This document shows positions 53,636-61,958 of a DNA stretch of 64,000 bases, in pieces (within the stretch, counting starts at the first letter, position 1; each line of letters opens with the position of its first letter). The stretch lies in NCBI RefSeq assembly GCF_020524485.1, contig NZ_JAIVLF010000005.1, forward strand, positions 372,001-436,000, in the 5' to 3' direction. This DNA comes from Novosphingobium profundi (GTDB lineage: Bacteria > Pseudomonadota > Alphaproteobacteria > Sphingomonadales > Sphingomonadaceae). The translations under genes were made by a program, and so were the position numbers. The notes under the pieces are model-generated. The model was not told the origin of the DNA and searched no databases. It worked only from the letters and a program-made list of their open reading frames with translations.

Positions 53636-54895
53636 ATGCCCCGCAACGCACAGGTCATGATTGCCGCCTCGCTGGCGTTCTTCTTCGTGACGGCCACGAC
53701 CTTCACCTCGCTGGGCTATGTCCTCTACATCATGGTCGACCAGCTCGACTGGTCGGCTGCGGCTGCGGGCTTCAGCTTCGCCCTGCTCGGCCTTGCCTGC
53801 GGGCTTGCCAGTCCGCTGCCGCCCTACCTGATGAAGACCTTCGGGACGCGCCTGACGATGGTTCTGGGCGCGCTCGTGCTGGCGGGCGGCTTCGCGATGG
53901 CTTCTGTCATCAACGACCTCAATTTCTTCTTTGTCGCGACCTCGCTGATGGGGGCAGGCTTCACCCTGCTGGCGCCCTCGCCTGCGGTCTATCTCCTCGC
54001 CAACTGGTTTCCGCGCACCTCCAGCCGGATGATCGGGTTCTACTTCATGGTGGGCTCCTCGGGCGGGATCGCGGGCCCCCTCATCGTCAGCGCCATTGCC
54101 GGGGCGACCGGAGACTGGCGCCTGCACTGGATGGTCATGGCCGTGGCCGCGGCCGTCCTTGGCCTTATCTGCTTTGTCTGCATCCGCGACACCGAGGCCG
54201 CCACCACGACCGAAACGCAGGAGAGCACCGAGGCCAGCGGCACCATCGCGGACAGCGGATACACCGTGCGCCAGGCGCTCTTCACCCGCACCTTCCTCAT
54301 CCTTGCGGTGATCCTCACCGTCGTGCAGACCGTCGTCACCGCGACCCACTCGCTGCTGGTCGCGCACATCGCCAATCTGGGCCATGGCGCGGCGCCGGGC
54401 GCCATCGCGATGAGCCTCCTGGCCTTTGCCGGCACGGGCACCAAGGGGGTAACCGGCGCCATCTGCGAGCGGGTCTCGCCGCGCCTGATCCTGATCGGCG
54501 GCCTCGTCCTCCAGGCGCTCGCCATGGCGCTCCTGTCCTATGCCCCGGGCGTTGCCATCGCCATTGCCGCGGCCATCGTGTTCGGCGCGGGCTGGGGCAT
54601 GGCCTGGCTCTCGGGCCATATCCTGCTTCTGCGCTACTTCGGCGCGCGCCTTGCGGGCACGATGACTGCGATGGTGACGACCGCCTCCACACTCGCCGTC
54701 TTCGGCCCCATCGGCGCAGGCCGCGTCGCCGATGTTACCGGCACCTATGCGCCTGCCATCGTGGTTTTCTCCGGCCTGCTGCTCGCCGCCGCGATCATCG
54801 CGCTGCTCTTCCTCAAGGCCCCGCGCCCGCTGGGCGCCGCACAGAGCGAAGACACCCCGGACGCGCGTGCACTCAAGCTGGAACCCGCCGAATAA
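53636..54895 (+). CDS. MFS transporter
   Basis: The 419-residue inner-membrane carrier has 12 predicted helices and a central cytoplasmic loop (CIRDTEAATTTETQESTEASG). It has no long soluble domain. The layout resembles monocarboxylate or oxalate:formate-type MFS carriers of catabolic clusters rather than drug pumps. AGGAG lies just upstream of ATG 53636. It follows the receptor and precedes the Rieske oxygenase, so it probably carries the cluster substrate or an intermediate across the inner membrane. Substrate is unknown. Confidence 0.88.
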   Translation: MPRNAQVMIAASLAFFFVTATTFTSLGYVLYIMVDQLDWSAAAAGFSFALLGLACGLASPLPPYLMKTFGTRLTMVLGALVLAGGFAMASVINDLNFFFVATSLMGAGFTLLAPSPAVYLLANWFPRTSSRMIGFYFMVGSSGGIAGPLIVSAIAGATGDWRLHWMVMAVAAAVLGLICFVCIRDTEAATTTETQESTEASGTIADSGYTVRQALFTRTFLILAVILTVVQTVVTATHSLLVAHIANLGHGAAPGAIAMSLLAFAGTGTKGVTGAICERVSPRLILIGGLVLQALAMALLSYAPGVAIAIAAAIVFGAGWGMAWLSGHILLLRYFGARLAGTMTAMVTTASTLAVFGPIGAGRVADVTGTYAPAIVVFSGLLLAAAIIALLFLKAPRPLGAAQSEDTPDARALKLEPAE

Positions 54896-55063
54896 GGCCC
54901 TTCCTCCACGCGCACCGGCGTCCAGGATCACATTTGCCAAGAATGAGGGCGCGCTGGGTAAAGCCTGCGCGCTCTTGCCTTTCTAGTCTCCCTCGTATCG
55001 GCCCGGCGCCCTCGTGCGCCAGATGAAGGCCGCACCAGACCACAACGACGGGAACAGGCACGC

Positions 55064-56278
55064 ATGACACTCCTCACCGACCAGTTCTTCGACAGCCTCG
55101 CCAGCTCGAAGCTGGATACGCTGGAGGCCGAGACCCTGCCGCGCGAATGCTACGCGAGCGAGGAATTCCACGACTTCGAGATGGAAGCCGTCTTCGCCCA
55201 CGAATGGCTCTGCGTCGGGCGCGCGGAATGGCTGGAGGAGCCGGGCGACTTCTTCACCGTCAGCCGCGCCGATGAACCCATGATCGTGTGCAAGACCCGC
55301 GACGGCACGATCAAGGCGCTCTCCTCGGTCTGCCAGCACCGCGCGATGCTGGTCGCCGAAGGCCATGGCAACACCCGCGCCTTCGTGTGCCCCTACCACC
55401 ACTGGACCTACGACCTCGACGGCACGCTGGTCGGCGCGCCCGCGATGAGCCGGACCTGCAACTTCGACAAGAAGGCCGCCTCGCTGCCCGAAATCCGCAT
55501 GGAGATCTGGCACGGCTTCATCTTCGTGAACCTCGATCCCGAAGCCGAGCCGCTCACCCCGCGCCTCGCCGCGCTGGAGGACGTCGTGGCCAACTACGAC
55601 TTCGCCTCGCTGCGCGGCCCCCGGCCCGAAGAGCCCACCGTGTTCCCCTGGAACTGGAAGGTCATGCTGGAGAACAACAACGACGGCTACCACGCCAGCC
55701 GTCTCCATGCCGGGCCCCTGCACGACTTCATCCCGAGCGGGCTTGCGACCTTCCCCGAAGTTCCGGCGGACAGCGCAGGCTACTATCGCCTGAACGGCAC
55801 GCTCCACAAGAACGCCGGGTTCAACGCGACGCAGAAGTCGATCTTCCCGGTCTTCCCCAAGCTGACCGAGGAGGAGCAGAACCGCCTGCTCTTCGTGAAC
55901 CTGCCGCCCAGCCTCAGCCTGGTCGTGCTGAACGACAGCGTCATCTACCTCATCATGGACCCCAAGTCCGCGAACTCGCACGCGCTCACCATCGGCACGC
56001 TGATGGCACCCGAGGCGATGGAAGACCCGCTCTACGACCTCAAGGTCAAGATGACCGACGAGGCGGTGGAGCGCATCGTCGCGCAGGACTTCCATGTCGA
56101 CGAGCTCGTCCAGCAGGGCCTGCGCTCACGCCATGCACCGCGCGGCCGCTATTCCTGGCAGGAAGGCGCCCAGCGCCTCCTCAACGTCTGGCTGGTCGAT
56201 CGCTACTGGGCCGAATGGGACCGCCGCCGCGGCCCCTCCGCACCCGTCACCCGCCTTCGTGCCGGTTCGTCCGGCTGA
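55064..56278 (+). CDS. Rieske non-heme iron oxygenase, alpha subunit
   Basis: This 404-residue oxygenase probably hydroxylates or demethylates an aromatic substrate with O2. The Rieske motif is C90-x-H92 and C109-x2-H112 (CQHRAM ... CPYHHW). The mononuclear iron site is N204, D207, H210 and H215 in ENNNDGYHASRLH. Both metal centres are complete. No beta subunit, ferredoxin or reductase gene is found in the window, so it is an alpha-only oxygenase fed by electron carriers encoded elsewhere. It lies in the plus-strand cluster before a VOC protein and an extradiol dioxygenase and is followed by an intrinsic terminator. Confidence 0.92.
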   Translation: MTLLTDQFFDSLASSKLDTLEAETLPRECYASEEFHDFEMEAVFAHEWLCVGRAEWLEEPGDFFTVSRADEPMIVCKTRDGTIKALSSVCQHRAMLVAEGHGNTRAFVCPYHHWTYDLDGTLVGAPAMSRTCNFDKKAASLPEIRMEIWHGFIFVNLDPEAEPLTPRLAALEDVVANYDFASLRGPRPEEPTVFPWNWKVMLENNNDGYHASRLHAGPLHDFIPSGLATFPEVPADSAGYYRLNGTLHKNAGFNATQKSIFPVFPKLTEEEQNRLLFVNLPPSLSLVVLNDSVIYLIMDPKSANSHALTIGTLMAPEAMEDPLYDLKVKMTDEAVERIVAQDFHVDELVQQGLRSRHAPRGRYSWQEGAQRLLNVWLVDRYWAEWDRRRGPSAPVTRLRAGSSG

Positions 56279-56312
56279 ACCTGATCCTTCACTGGATACC
56301 CTCCCAACTTCG

Positions 56313-56345
56313 CGGCGTCCGGCCTGTCCGGGCGCCGTTTTCTTT
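56313..56345 (+). terminator. Terminator after the Rieske oxygenase
   Basis: CGGCGTCCGG (56313-56322) pairs with CCGGGCGCCG (56328-56337), with one T-G pair, followed by TTTTCTTT. Confidence 0.88.
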
Positions 56346-56470
56346 GCGGACCAAGACAGGCTCCGGTCGCTGCCGATCAAGCTTTCGTGCGTGCCCGCTC
56401 CAGCCTTCATGCGCGACCCCTGGCTACCCACGAGGCCGTGACATGCCAGCCAAGGGGAGCATACCGGCAC

Positions 56471-56956
56471 ATGACCAACAGCCTCATCTTCTTCGACATT
56501 CCCAGCGACGATCCCGATGCGGCGGGTAAGTTCTACGCCGAGGTCTTCGGGTGGGAAGACGATCCGCGCCTGGGCGGCGCGTACCACCGCATGGTCCCCG
56601 GCGGTTTCTTCGCCAACAAGGACGGTTCGGACAGCGAGATCGGACACCTGCACATGGGCATCGGCAAGGTCTCCAACATGCGTCCGCATCCCGATCCCGA
56701 GGGCATCGAGCCGCGCACGATGAGCAGCGGTGGCCGGGGCCCGCGCATCTGGATCCTGATCGACGACAACGACACGCCCGAGCGCATCCTCGCCACCGCC
56801 GAGAAGCTGGGCGCGACGGTCCTGTGGCGCAACCACTACTGGGCCGAGTTCAACGGCCTCAACCACTGCTTTGTGGACCCCTGGGGCAACCACATCATGC
56901 TCTGGGGCAAGGCCGGCAATCCGCCCAAGGTGCCCGAGAACTATACCCGCGAATAA
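56471..56956 (+). CDS. VOC-family (glyoxalase/bleomycin-resistance fold) protein
   Basis: The 161-residue protein has the paired beta-alpha-beta-beta-beta modules of the vicinal oxygen chelate fold. FFDIPSDDPDAAGKFYAEVFGW is at the N-terminus, and NHCFVDPWGNHIMLW closes the second module. Candidate metal ligands such as H67 and residues of the WILIDDNDTPERIL strand are present, but the ligand set is not fully clear. GGGGAG lies upstream of ATG 56471. In catabolic clusters such proteins act as ring-cleavage enzymes, isomerases or lyases; the role here is open. Confidence 0.85.
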   Translation: MTNSLIFFDIPSDDPDAAGKFYAEVFGWEDDPRLGGAYHRMVPGGFFANKDGSDSEIGHLHMGIGKVSNMRPHPDPEGIEPRTMSSGGRGPRIWILIDDNDTPERILATAEKLGATVLWRNHYWAEFNGLNHCFVDPWGNHIMLWGKAGNPPKVPENYTRE

Positions 56957-57122
56957 GCGGGACGCAGGAGGACCTGCCTTCCGGCCCGAAAGCCGCGCGA
57001 CAAGTTCTTGTGCGCCGCGATCCAAGACCGGAAGGCAGCCTGCGCCATAGCGTCCGAGCAGCCCCCACCGACCCACGACAACACGGCAAGGGGGCCGACA
57101 GGTCCAAGGAGAGCCAAGAGCA

Positions 57123-57905
57123 ATGAGCCGACTTCCCATCGTCTTCTTCGGGCACGGCAGCCCGATGGTCGCGCTGGAAAAGAGCGACGTGACCCGCCAG
57201 TGGAAGGCCATGGGCGAGCGCATCGGCAAGCCGCGCGCGATCCTGTGCATCTCGGCCCATTGGCAGACGCGCGGCACCGCCGTCACCGCAATGGCCCAGC
57301 CGCGCACCATCCATGACTTCGGCGCCTTTCCGCAGGCGCTCTTCGACGTGCAGTACCCCGCGCCTGGCGATCCCGAACTTGCCCAGCGCGTGCGCGAACT
57401 GCTCGCGCCCATGGATGTGAAGATGGACGCCAACTGGGGGCTCGACCACGGCACCTGGACAGTCCTCGTCCACGCCTACCCGGAGGCCGACGTGCCGGTG
57501 ATCCAGCTCTCGATGGACCTGGCCAAGACCCCGCAGGAGCACTGGGAGGTGGGCCGCGCGCTGCGCCCCTTGCGTGACGAGGGCGTGCTCATCATGGCGA
57601 CCGGCAACATCGTCCACAATCTGCCCGCGATGGACTGGGCCAATCCGATGGCCGAGCCCTACCCCTGGGCCACCCTCTTCAACGACACGATGTGCAAGGC
57701 GGTCGAGAATGATGATCCGCAGGTCGTGATCGATTACCAGCAGCTGGGCGATGCGGCGCGCTATTCGGTGCCCTCCTCGGACCACTTCCTGCCGCTGCTC
57801 TATTTCCTGGGTGCCCGCCATGACGGGGAAGACGCCACCTTCGCGCCCCACTTCATCCAGCACAAGTCGCTTTCCATGACGAGCGTGCTGATCGGCGCGG
57901 ACTGA
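57123..57905 (+). CDS. DODA-type (class III) extradiol ring-cleavage dioxygenase
   Basis: This 260-residue LigB-superfamily enzyme opens catechol-like rings with a mononuclear metal. It belongs to the 4,5-DOPA dioxygenase/YgiD branch. Metal-binding histidines are H11 in FFGHGSP, H46 in CISAHW and H221 in SSDHFLPLLY. H109 in GLDHGTW and H165 in GNIVHNL are the conserved active-site histidines. The protein is a single-subunit form. AGGAG lies ~16 nt upstream and AAGAGC immediately before ATG 57123. It is placed between the VOC protein and the formamidase, suggesting that cleavage of a hydroxylated ring is followed by amide hydrolysis. Confidence 0.92.
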   Translation: MSRLPIVFFGHGSPMVALEKSDVTRQWKAMGERIGKPRAILCISAHWQTRGTAVTAMAQPRTIHDFGAFPQALFDVQYPAPGDPELAQRVRELLAPMDVKMDANWGLDHGTWTVLVHAYPEADVPVIQLSMDLAKTPQEHWEVGRALRPLRDEGVLIMATGNIVHNLPAMDWANPMAEPYPWATLFNDTMCKAVENDDPQVVIDYQQLGDAARYSVPSSDHFLPLLYFLGARHDGEDATFAPHFIQHKSLSMTSVLIGAD

Positions 57906-57965
57906 TCCGTCCCGCCGTATCCTGCACCTCGCGCATTCGCCCTTTCTACGCCCACAGGAGTTTCG

Positions 57966-59060
57966 ATGGCCCTCATCAACCCCAAGTCCCAAGCCGCGCG
58001 CGCGACCGCGATGCCCGGCGCCCTGCACCACCTCAAGGCCACGCCCGAGACCGTGCACTGGGGCTATTTCTCGCCCGAGATCAAGCCGGTGCTGCGCGTG
58101 AAGAGCGGCGACCTCATCCACGGCGAGGCCATCACCCACCACGCAGGCGATGACCCGGACCTGATGTTCGATGAGAACATCAAGCGCATCTTCACAGAGA
58201 TCGATCCCACCACCCGCGCGCCCGGCTGCCACATCATGACCGGCCCGATCTACATCGAGGACGCGGAACCAGGCGACATGCTGGAAGTGCGCTACTTCGA
58301 GATGAAGCCGCGCCACAACTACGGCTCGAACCTCCAGGCCAACTGGGGCCACCTCTACAAGGAGTTCGACGAGACCGAGCGCGTGACGATCTACAAGCTC
58401 GATCCCAACGCGATGACGGCGTCTGCGCTCTACGCCTACGATGTCGAGGGCGTATACACGACGCCCGGGCGCATCACCCATTGCCCCACCTGCGACCGCT
58501 CCGAGGCGCTGCCCGGCATCACCATCCCGGCCCGTCCGCACCTGGGCACCGCAGGCGTCGCGCCCGCCGTCAACGAGCCGGTCAGCACGATCCCGCCCGG
58601 CCTTCACGGCGGCAACATCGACAACTGGCGCATCGGTGCCGGCGCGAAAATGTACTACCCCGTGCAGGTCAAGGGCGGCCTCTTCTCGATCGGCGACCCC
58701 CACGTCAGCCAGGGCGACGGCGAGATCAGCGGCACGGCGATCGAAAGCTCGCTCGACGTCCTCTTCCAGATCATCCTGCGCAAGGACTTCTCGTTCCCCT
58801 CGCCGCTTCTGGAGACGCCCGACTACTGGATCGTCCACGGCTTCGGCGAGGATCTCGACGCGGCCATGAAGGGCGCCTCGCTCGACATGATGCACCTTCT
58901 GACCGAGCATCAGGGCCTCTCGCGCCACGACAGCTACTCGCTGATGAGCGTCGCCTCGGACTTCGGCGTAACGCAGGTGGTGGACGGCACGCAGGGCATC
59001 CACTGCCGCATCGAACGGCGCATCTTCCCCGAAAAGGGCACCTTCACCGATCCTGAATGA
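57966..59060 (+). CDS. Acetamidase/formamidase family protein
   Basis: The 364-residue enzyme hydrolyses short amides (formamide or acetamide type) to the acid and ammonia. It has the family signature at HHLKATPETVHWGYFSP, the metal-associated ITHHAGDD, CHIMTGPIYIEDAEPGD and GGNIDNW. The core SIGDPHVSQGDGEISGTAIESS and VASDFGVTQVVDG are also present. A CPTCDR pair lies in the middle. AGGAG lies ~6 nt before ATG 57966. A second copy of this domain forms the C-terminal half of the AraC fusion at the right end of the window. In this cluster it may remove a formyl or carboxamide group from a ring-cleavage product, which is inference. Confidence 0.92.
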   Translation: MALINPKSQAARATAMPGALHHLKATPETVHWGYFSPEIKPVLRVKSGDLIHGEAITHHAGDDPDLMFDENIKRIFTEIDPTTRAPGCHIMTGPIYIEDAEPGDMLEVRYFEMKPRHNYGSNLQANWGHLYKEFDETERVTIYKLDPNAMTASALYAYDVEGVYTTPGRITHCPTCDRSEALPGITIPARPHLGTAGVAPAVNEPVSTIPPGLHGGNIDNWRIGAGAKMYYPVQVKGGLFSIGDPHVSQGDGEISGTAIESSLDVLFQIILRKDFSFPSPLLETPDYWIVHGFGEDLDAAMKGASLDMMHLLTEHQGLSRHDSYSLMSVASDFGVTQVVDGTQGIHCRIERRIFPEKGTFTDPE

Positions 59061-59085
59061 CATACCGCTTGCGGGCGACCGCAAG

Positions 59086-59129
59086 GCGAGGCCGGACCGG
59101 AAAACCTCCTCTTTCCCGTCCGGCCTCGC
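59086..59129 (+). terminator. Stem-loop after the formamidase gene
   Basis: GCGAGGCCGGAC (59086-59097) pairs perfectly with GTCCGGCCTCGC (59118-59129) around a 20-nt loop. There is only a weak T-rich tail (GCCTCTTC). Confidence 0.6.
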
Positions 59130-59183
59130 GCCTCTTCACCGACCGCGCTAGAGAGACGGGCAAGGCCCCGACGGAGAATGACG

Positions 59184-59996
59184 ATGAGCTATGAAACGAT
59201 CGACGTGCGGCCGGTGACCAAGCGGATCGGCGCGGAGATCTTCGGGGTCGACCTGACGAAGCCGCTCGGCAACCAGACCTATGCCGAGATCCGCGAAGCC
59301 CTTCTGAAGCACCAGGTCGTGTTCTTCCGCGAGCAGGAGATCGACCACGAAGCGCACCTCGCCTTCGGGCAGGCCTTCGGGCAATTTCACACGCACTCGG
59401 CGGTAAAGGGCCTGCCCGACCACCCGCACATCGTGCAGATCCACGCCGATGCCGACAGCAAGTACATCGCGGGCGACAACTGGCATTCCGATCTCTCGTG
59501 CGATCCCGAACCGCCGATGGGCTCGATCCTCTACATGCACACCATGCCCGAGGACGGCGGCGACACGCTGTTTTCCAGCATGACCGCAGCCTACGAAGCG
59601 CTGTCCGAGCCGATGAAGCGCTTCCTCGAACCGCTCACCGCGGTTCACGACGCGAACCCAGTCTACAAGGCGATCTTCCCGGACATCGACAAGCAGTACG
59701 AGTGCAACACGCACCCGGTCATCCGGACCCACCCGGAAACGGGCCGCAAGCTGCTGTTCGTGAACTCCTCCTACACTACGAAGATCAACGAGTTGTCCAA
59801 GACCGAAAGCGATGCTGTCCTGAAGTGCCTTTACGAGCACGTGAAGGACCCCAATTTCCAGGTTCGCTTCCGCTGGCGCCCGCACTCCATCGCCTTCTGG
59901 GACAACCGCTGTACCCAGCACTTCGCGGTGTGGGACTACTTCCCCGAAACGCGCTCGGGGTACCGCGTGACCATCGCGGGCGATCGCCCCTACTGA
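59184..59996 (+). CDS. TauD/TfdA-family Fe(II)/2-oxoglutarate dioxygenase
   Basis: The 270-residue enzyme couples 2-oxoglutarate decarboxylation to hydroxylation of a substrate, often leading to C-S, C-O or C-N bond cleavage. The iron triad is H101 and D103 in NWHSDLS, and H246 in RCTQHFAVWDY. R257 in FPETRSGYR binds 2-oxoglutarate. GGAG (59173-59176) is 7 nt before ATG 59184 but only 1 nt before the ATG at 59178, so 59184 is chosen. It resembles TauD and TfdA equally, so taurine use is not implied. It lies in the catabolic cluster before an exporter. Confidence 0.9.
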   Translation: MSYETIDVRPVTKRIGAEIFGVDLTKPLGNQTYAEIREALLKHQVVFFREQEIDHEAHLAFGQAFGQFHTHSAVKGLPDHPHIVQIHADADSKYIAGDNWHSDLSCDPEPPMGSILYMHTMPEDGGDTLFSSMTAAYEALSEPMKRFLEPLTAVHDANPVYKAIFPDIDKQYECNTHPVIRTHPETGRKLLFVNSSYTTKINELSKTESDAVLKCLYEHVKDPNFQVRFRWRPHSIAFWDNRCTQHFAVWDYFPETRSGYRVTIAGDRPY

Positions 59997-60102
59997 GCCG
60001 CAACTGCAAAGCGCAGGCATTTGCGCTGGCGCAAGGTCCCGGGCCGCCAAGTGCGTTAGAGAGGTGGTCCCAACCATCGCCAGCAACGAGGCAAGCCGCA
60101 CG

Positions 60103-61533
60103 ATGAGCCGCAACACGACGAGCCCTGCCCCCGAGCCCGAGGCACTCTCGCCGCTGCGCCTGCGTCTCATCATGGCGCTGGTCACCGGCGCCCTGTTCAT
60201 GGAGATCCTCGACGCCTCCATCATCATCACCGCACTGCCGCGCATGGCGCGCGATTTCGGGACGAGCGCTGTGGGGCTCAACATCGGCGTCACCGCCTAT
60301 ATCCTGACCCTCGGCATCCTCATCCCGGCAAGTGGCTGGGTCGCCGAACGTTTCGGGGCGCGGCGTATCTTCGCCATAGCCATCGGTCTCTTCACTCTCG
60401 CCTCGGCGCTGTGTGGGCAGGCATCCTCCCTGACCGAGTTCGTCGCCCTGCGCGTCTTCCAGGGGGCAGCGGGCGCGATGATGGTGCCGGTCGGCCAGGT
60501 CATCGTCCTGACCTGCACGCCGCGCGACAAGCTGATGGTGGCGATGTCGAACCTCATCTGGCCCGCGCTCATCGCGCCGGTGGTCGGACCGCCCGTGGGT
60601 GGCTTCATCACCGAGCACCTGGGCTGGAGCTGGATCTTCTATCTCAACGTACCGCTCGGCCTCATCGGCCTTGTAGGTGCCTGGGCACTGGTGCCCGAGA
60701 GCGCCCGCACGGCAGAAGGCCGCCGCTTCGACTGGGCGGGATTTGCGATCACGGCGCTCGGCACCTTCGGCCTCCTGGCCGGGCTCGAACTCATGGGGGC
60801 AACCGGAAATCCGGCCGCACTCGCCCTCGTCGCGCTGGGACTGGCCTTCCTGGTCCTCGCGCTCCGGCACATGGCGCGCGTACCCACGCCCATGGTCCGG
60901 CTCGACAATTTCGCGATACCGACCTTCCGCGCCACCATCCGGGGCGGCTCGCTCTCGCGCATCGGGGTAGCCGCCGCGCCCTTCCTCGTGCCGCTGCTGC
61001 TGCAGGTTGGCCTGGGCTACAGCTCGTCCGAAGCGGGCCTGATCCTGATCGCGCTCTTTGCGGGCAACCTGGCCATGAAGTCGGTGACGACACCGGTCCT
61101 GCGTACCTTCGGCTATCGCCGCGTGCTCATCGGCTCCTCGCTCGCCAGCTTTGCCGGGATCGCCGGCGGCGCGCTGCTCGCACCGGGAACCCCCGTCACG
61201 CTGATCTGCGCCTTTCTGTTCTTCTCAGGCATGACCCGCTCGATGCACTTCACGACTCTGGGAACGATGGCCTTCTCGGACATTCCCAAGCCGCAGATGA
61301 GCGATGCGACGAGCCTGTTCAACACCTCGATCCAGCTGATGATGGCCAGCGGCATCGCGCTCTCCGCCCTCGCGGTGAAGCTGGGCGACACGCTGGACAG
61401 CGGCGCGCCCGACGTGCCCTACCGCCTCGCCTTCCTGCCACTCAGCCTGCTGTGTCTTGCCACGCTGATCGAAGCGCTACGCCTGCCGCGCGATGCGGGC
61501 GACAGCTTCGTGGGCCGCAAGTCGCAGGCCTGA
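60103..61533 (+). CDS. DHA2-type MFS exporter (EmrB/QacA family)
   Basis: The 476-residue protein has about 14 membrane helices and the DHA2 motifs: LDASIIITALPRMARDFG at helix 1, ILIPASGWVAERFGARRIF (motif A) and LRVFQGAAGAMMVPVGQ. VGPPVGGFITEHLGWSWIFYLNVPLG is motif C. It is a proton-coupled exporter of toxic organic compounds. ATG 60103 is preferred over the upstream GTG (60064). It probably protects the cell from the cluster substrate or an intermediate, but no adaptor of the EmrA type is present, so export is across the inner membrane only. Confidence 0.9.
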   Translation: MSRNTTSPAPEPEALSPLRLRLIMALVTGALFMEILDASIIITALPRMARDFGTSAVGLNIGVTAYILTLGILIPASGWVAERFGARRIFAIAIGLFTLASALCGQASSLTEFVALRVFQGAAGAMMVPVGQVIVLTCTPRDKLMVAMSNLIWPALIAPVVGPPVGGFITEHLGWSWIFYLNVPLGLIGLVGAWALVPESARTAEGRRFDWAGFAITALGTFGLLAGLELMGATGNPAALALVALGLAFLVLALRHMARVPTPMVRLDNFAIPTFRATIRGGSLSRIGVAAAPFLVPLLLQVGLGYSSSEAGLILIALFAGNLAMKSVTTPVLRTFGYRRVLIGSSLASFAGIAGGALLAPGTPVTLICAFLFFSGMTRSMHFTTLGTMAFSDIPKPQMSDATSLFNTSIQLMMASGIALSALAVKLGDTLDSGAPDVPYRLAFLPLSLLCLATLIEALRLPRDAGDSFVGRKSQA

Positions 61534-61540
61534 GCCCGGC

Positions 61541-61759
61541 TTAGCCCTTCGCCCAGGCGCGCCGCGCACGGCGCGCGCTCCAGCTCCACACCGGGACAGG
61601 CGAGCCTGCCAGAAGCAGCACGATCAGAAATTCGAGCGGACGTCGAAACAGCGCATCGAACCCGGCGAAGCCTACAATGACGAGGATCGCAAAGAGGATG
61701 ACGAACGTGAAGACAAGGGCGAGGAGAACGAACGCCCCGGCAGCAAGTTTGGAAGGCAT
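61541..61759 (-). CDS. Small membrane protein (72 aa)
   Basis: I do not recognise a family. The 72-residue product has two hydrophobic helices (about residues 5-30 and 42-58) separated by FDALFRRPLEF, and a basic C-terminus (RRARRAWAKG), consistent with an N-in hairpin in the inner membrane. It is convergent with the DHA2 exporter, with 7 bp between the stops. No strong ribosome site precedes ATG 61759, which lowers confidence. Repeat copy 4 lies upstream. Confidence 0.6.
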   Translation of the reverse strand: MPSKLAAGAFVLLALVFTFVILFAILVIVGFAGFDALFRRPLEFLIVLLLAGSPVPVWSWSARRARRAWAKG

Positions 61760-61828
61760 GGGCAGCCGCTAGCACAGGGCCTCGAGAGCTGCCAGCGGAC
61801 GAATTGCCCCAGAGCAGGAAGAACATAT

Positions 61829-61942
61829 CCGAGGGCCATCGCCCTCGGGCTCCCCGAACGGTCGAGCTCACCTCGCACGCGCTATCCTGGCCGAGACAGG
61901 CAACGTCGCTCATTCTTGGGATCAAGGGGTAATAACCCCTTG
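61829..61942 (+). repeat. Three-hairpin intergenic repeat, copy 4
   Basis: It has CCGAGGGCCATCGCCCTCGG (61829-61848), a more diverged middle and CAAGGGGTAATAACCCCTTG (61923-61942). It lies 17 nt after the stop of the AraC-formamidase gene and upstream of the small membrane protein, so here the flanking genes are in the same direction rather than convergent. Confidence 0.88.
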
Positions 61943-61958
61943 AATAATCTCTTCCTGC

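Noticed and set aside
59178..59183. ATG at 59178 as start of the TauD-type dioxygenase
   Set aside because: It is only 1 nt from GGAG; the ATG at 59184 has proper spacing.
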